64,000 nucleotides of DNA from Methylovirgula sp. HY1 (GTDB lineage Bacteria; Pseudomonadota; Alphaproteobacteria; Rhizobiales; Beijerinckiaceae), in assembly GCF_019343105.1 (NCBI RefSeq), contig NZ_CP073764.1, positions 2,592,001 to 2,656,000 on the forward strand. The letters are read 5' to 3'. The position numbers and the translations under genes are program-made. The notes under the pieces were generated by a model that searched no databases, was not told the DNA's origin, and was given only the letters and a program-made list of their open reading frames with translations. Of this stretch, positions 63,758-64,000 are shown in pieces; positions within the stretch are counted from its first letter, which is position 1, and each line of letters starts with the position of its first letter.

Positions 63758-64000
63758 GCGGCTCAGATGGCAGGTCGGGCGGCCAGCGGCAAGGGCGGCG
63801 CAAGGCATAAGACGCAAGCAAGCGGAATGCTGCACCGGCTATCGTTTCCACGCTGCGTAGAGCCATGATGAAACGGCATGGGCAGTGGATGCCGATAGAC
63901 CCCCTTTTTCCGGCGCCCAGAAAGCGCTATATGCGCCCGGCGCTGATGGAAATTAATAATAAAGGGATTAACAGCCATTCCTTCTCCGTTCTGCGCTTGG
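63758..64000. other. Right edge of the window, no supported gene
   Basis: Upstream region of hrpB. A plus-strand ATG at 63946 starts a frame that runs off the edge (MEINNKGINSHSFSVLRL), but there is no ribosome-binding site or recognisable protein to support it. The section around 63945-63975 is AT-rich and could hold a promoter. Confidence 0.4.

Noticed and set aside
63763..63978. Minus-strand 71-codon frame upstream of hrpB
   Set aside because: Lies in the hrpB upstream region with no ribosome-binding site or similarity; treated as non-coding.

Overview
This is a GC-rich alphaproteobacterial chromosome segment. The content fits Hyphomicrobiales (Rhizobiales), and I lean towards the Beijerinckiaceae/Methylocystaceae side. 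That placement is inferred from gene content and neighbourhoods: NadQ-nadABC, hisZ-hisG, folA-hflKC-degP, ubiB-coaBC-dut, rsmI-yraN beside an LpoA-like lipoprotein, HrcA/CIRCE-type groESL, and REP-like hairpin clusters. No rRNA or tRNA gene, CRISPR array or prophage was recognised, and most genes are ordinary housekeeping genes.

Layout. 0-3.5 kb: the 5' end of ubiE, a CHRD protein, mutM, an L,D-transpeptidase, and a PadR regulator with a perfect palindromic operator. 3.5-14 kb: a redox/molybdenum neighbourhood with a molybdopterin oxidoreductase, NnrS behind an FNR-like box, an HbpS/GlcG-like protein, typA, a TauE-type permease, modD, a stand-alone ModC C-terminal domain, a one-domain ModE, and a YqeB-type molybdenum-enzyme accessory protein. 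14-21 kb: a feruloyl-CoA-synthetase-like ligase, hisZ-hisG, and a long BacA/BclA-like ABC exporter. 21-32 kb: ihfA, groESL under CIRCE control, the GNAT-folA-hflK-hflC-degP block, and a periplasmic catalase-like peroxidase. 31-39 kb: a flippase, a DedA-like protein with dsbB, rlmN, a SIMPL protein, a methyltransferase, comF and grxC. 39-50 kb: two small unknown proteins, a TPR-glycosyltransferase fusion, nadQ-nadA-nadB-nadC, yraN, rsmI and an LpoA-like lipoprotein. 50-64 kb: a TetR/DUF1348 operon with a 17-bp-arm operator, cysK, the ubiB-coaBC-dut-rrf2 block, an MFS-PLP enzyme-ATP-grasp gene trio, and hrpB.

Two things stand out. First, 56.9-61.2 kb carries a same-strand trio of an MHS-type transporter, a divergent fold-type-I PLP enzyme and a divergent ATP-grasp ligase. 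I cannot match it to a known pathway, and it is the best candidate here for an undescribed biosynthetic system. Second, the intergenic regions are seeded with a dispersed palindromic element of roughly 105-155 bp. It has ends of the type AGAGC...GCTCT and a conserved core (AATCAATAAGCTGGAGCATG). It occurs in at least six good copies plus fragments; one fragment supplies the stop codon of the L,D-transpeptidase gene.

Regulatory logic readable from the sequence: PadR autoregulation, FNR-type control of nnrS, HrcA control of groESL through CIRCE, a candidate NadQ site before nadA, and TetR autorepression with the operator overlapping the -10 box. Start codons were chosen from ribosome-binding sites and family lengths; uncertain ones are flagged.
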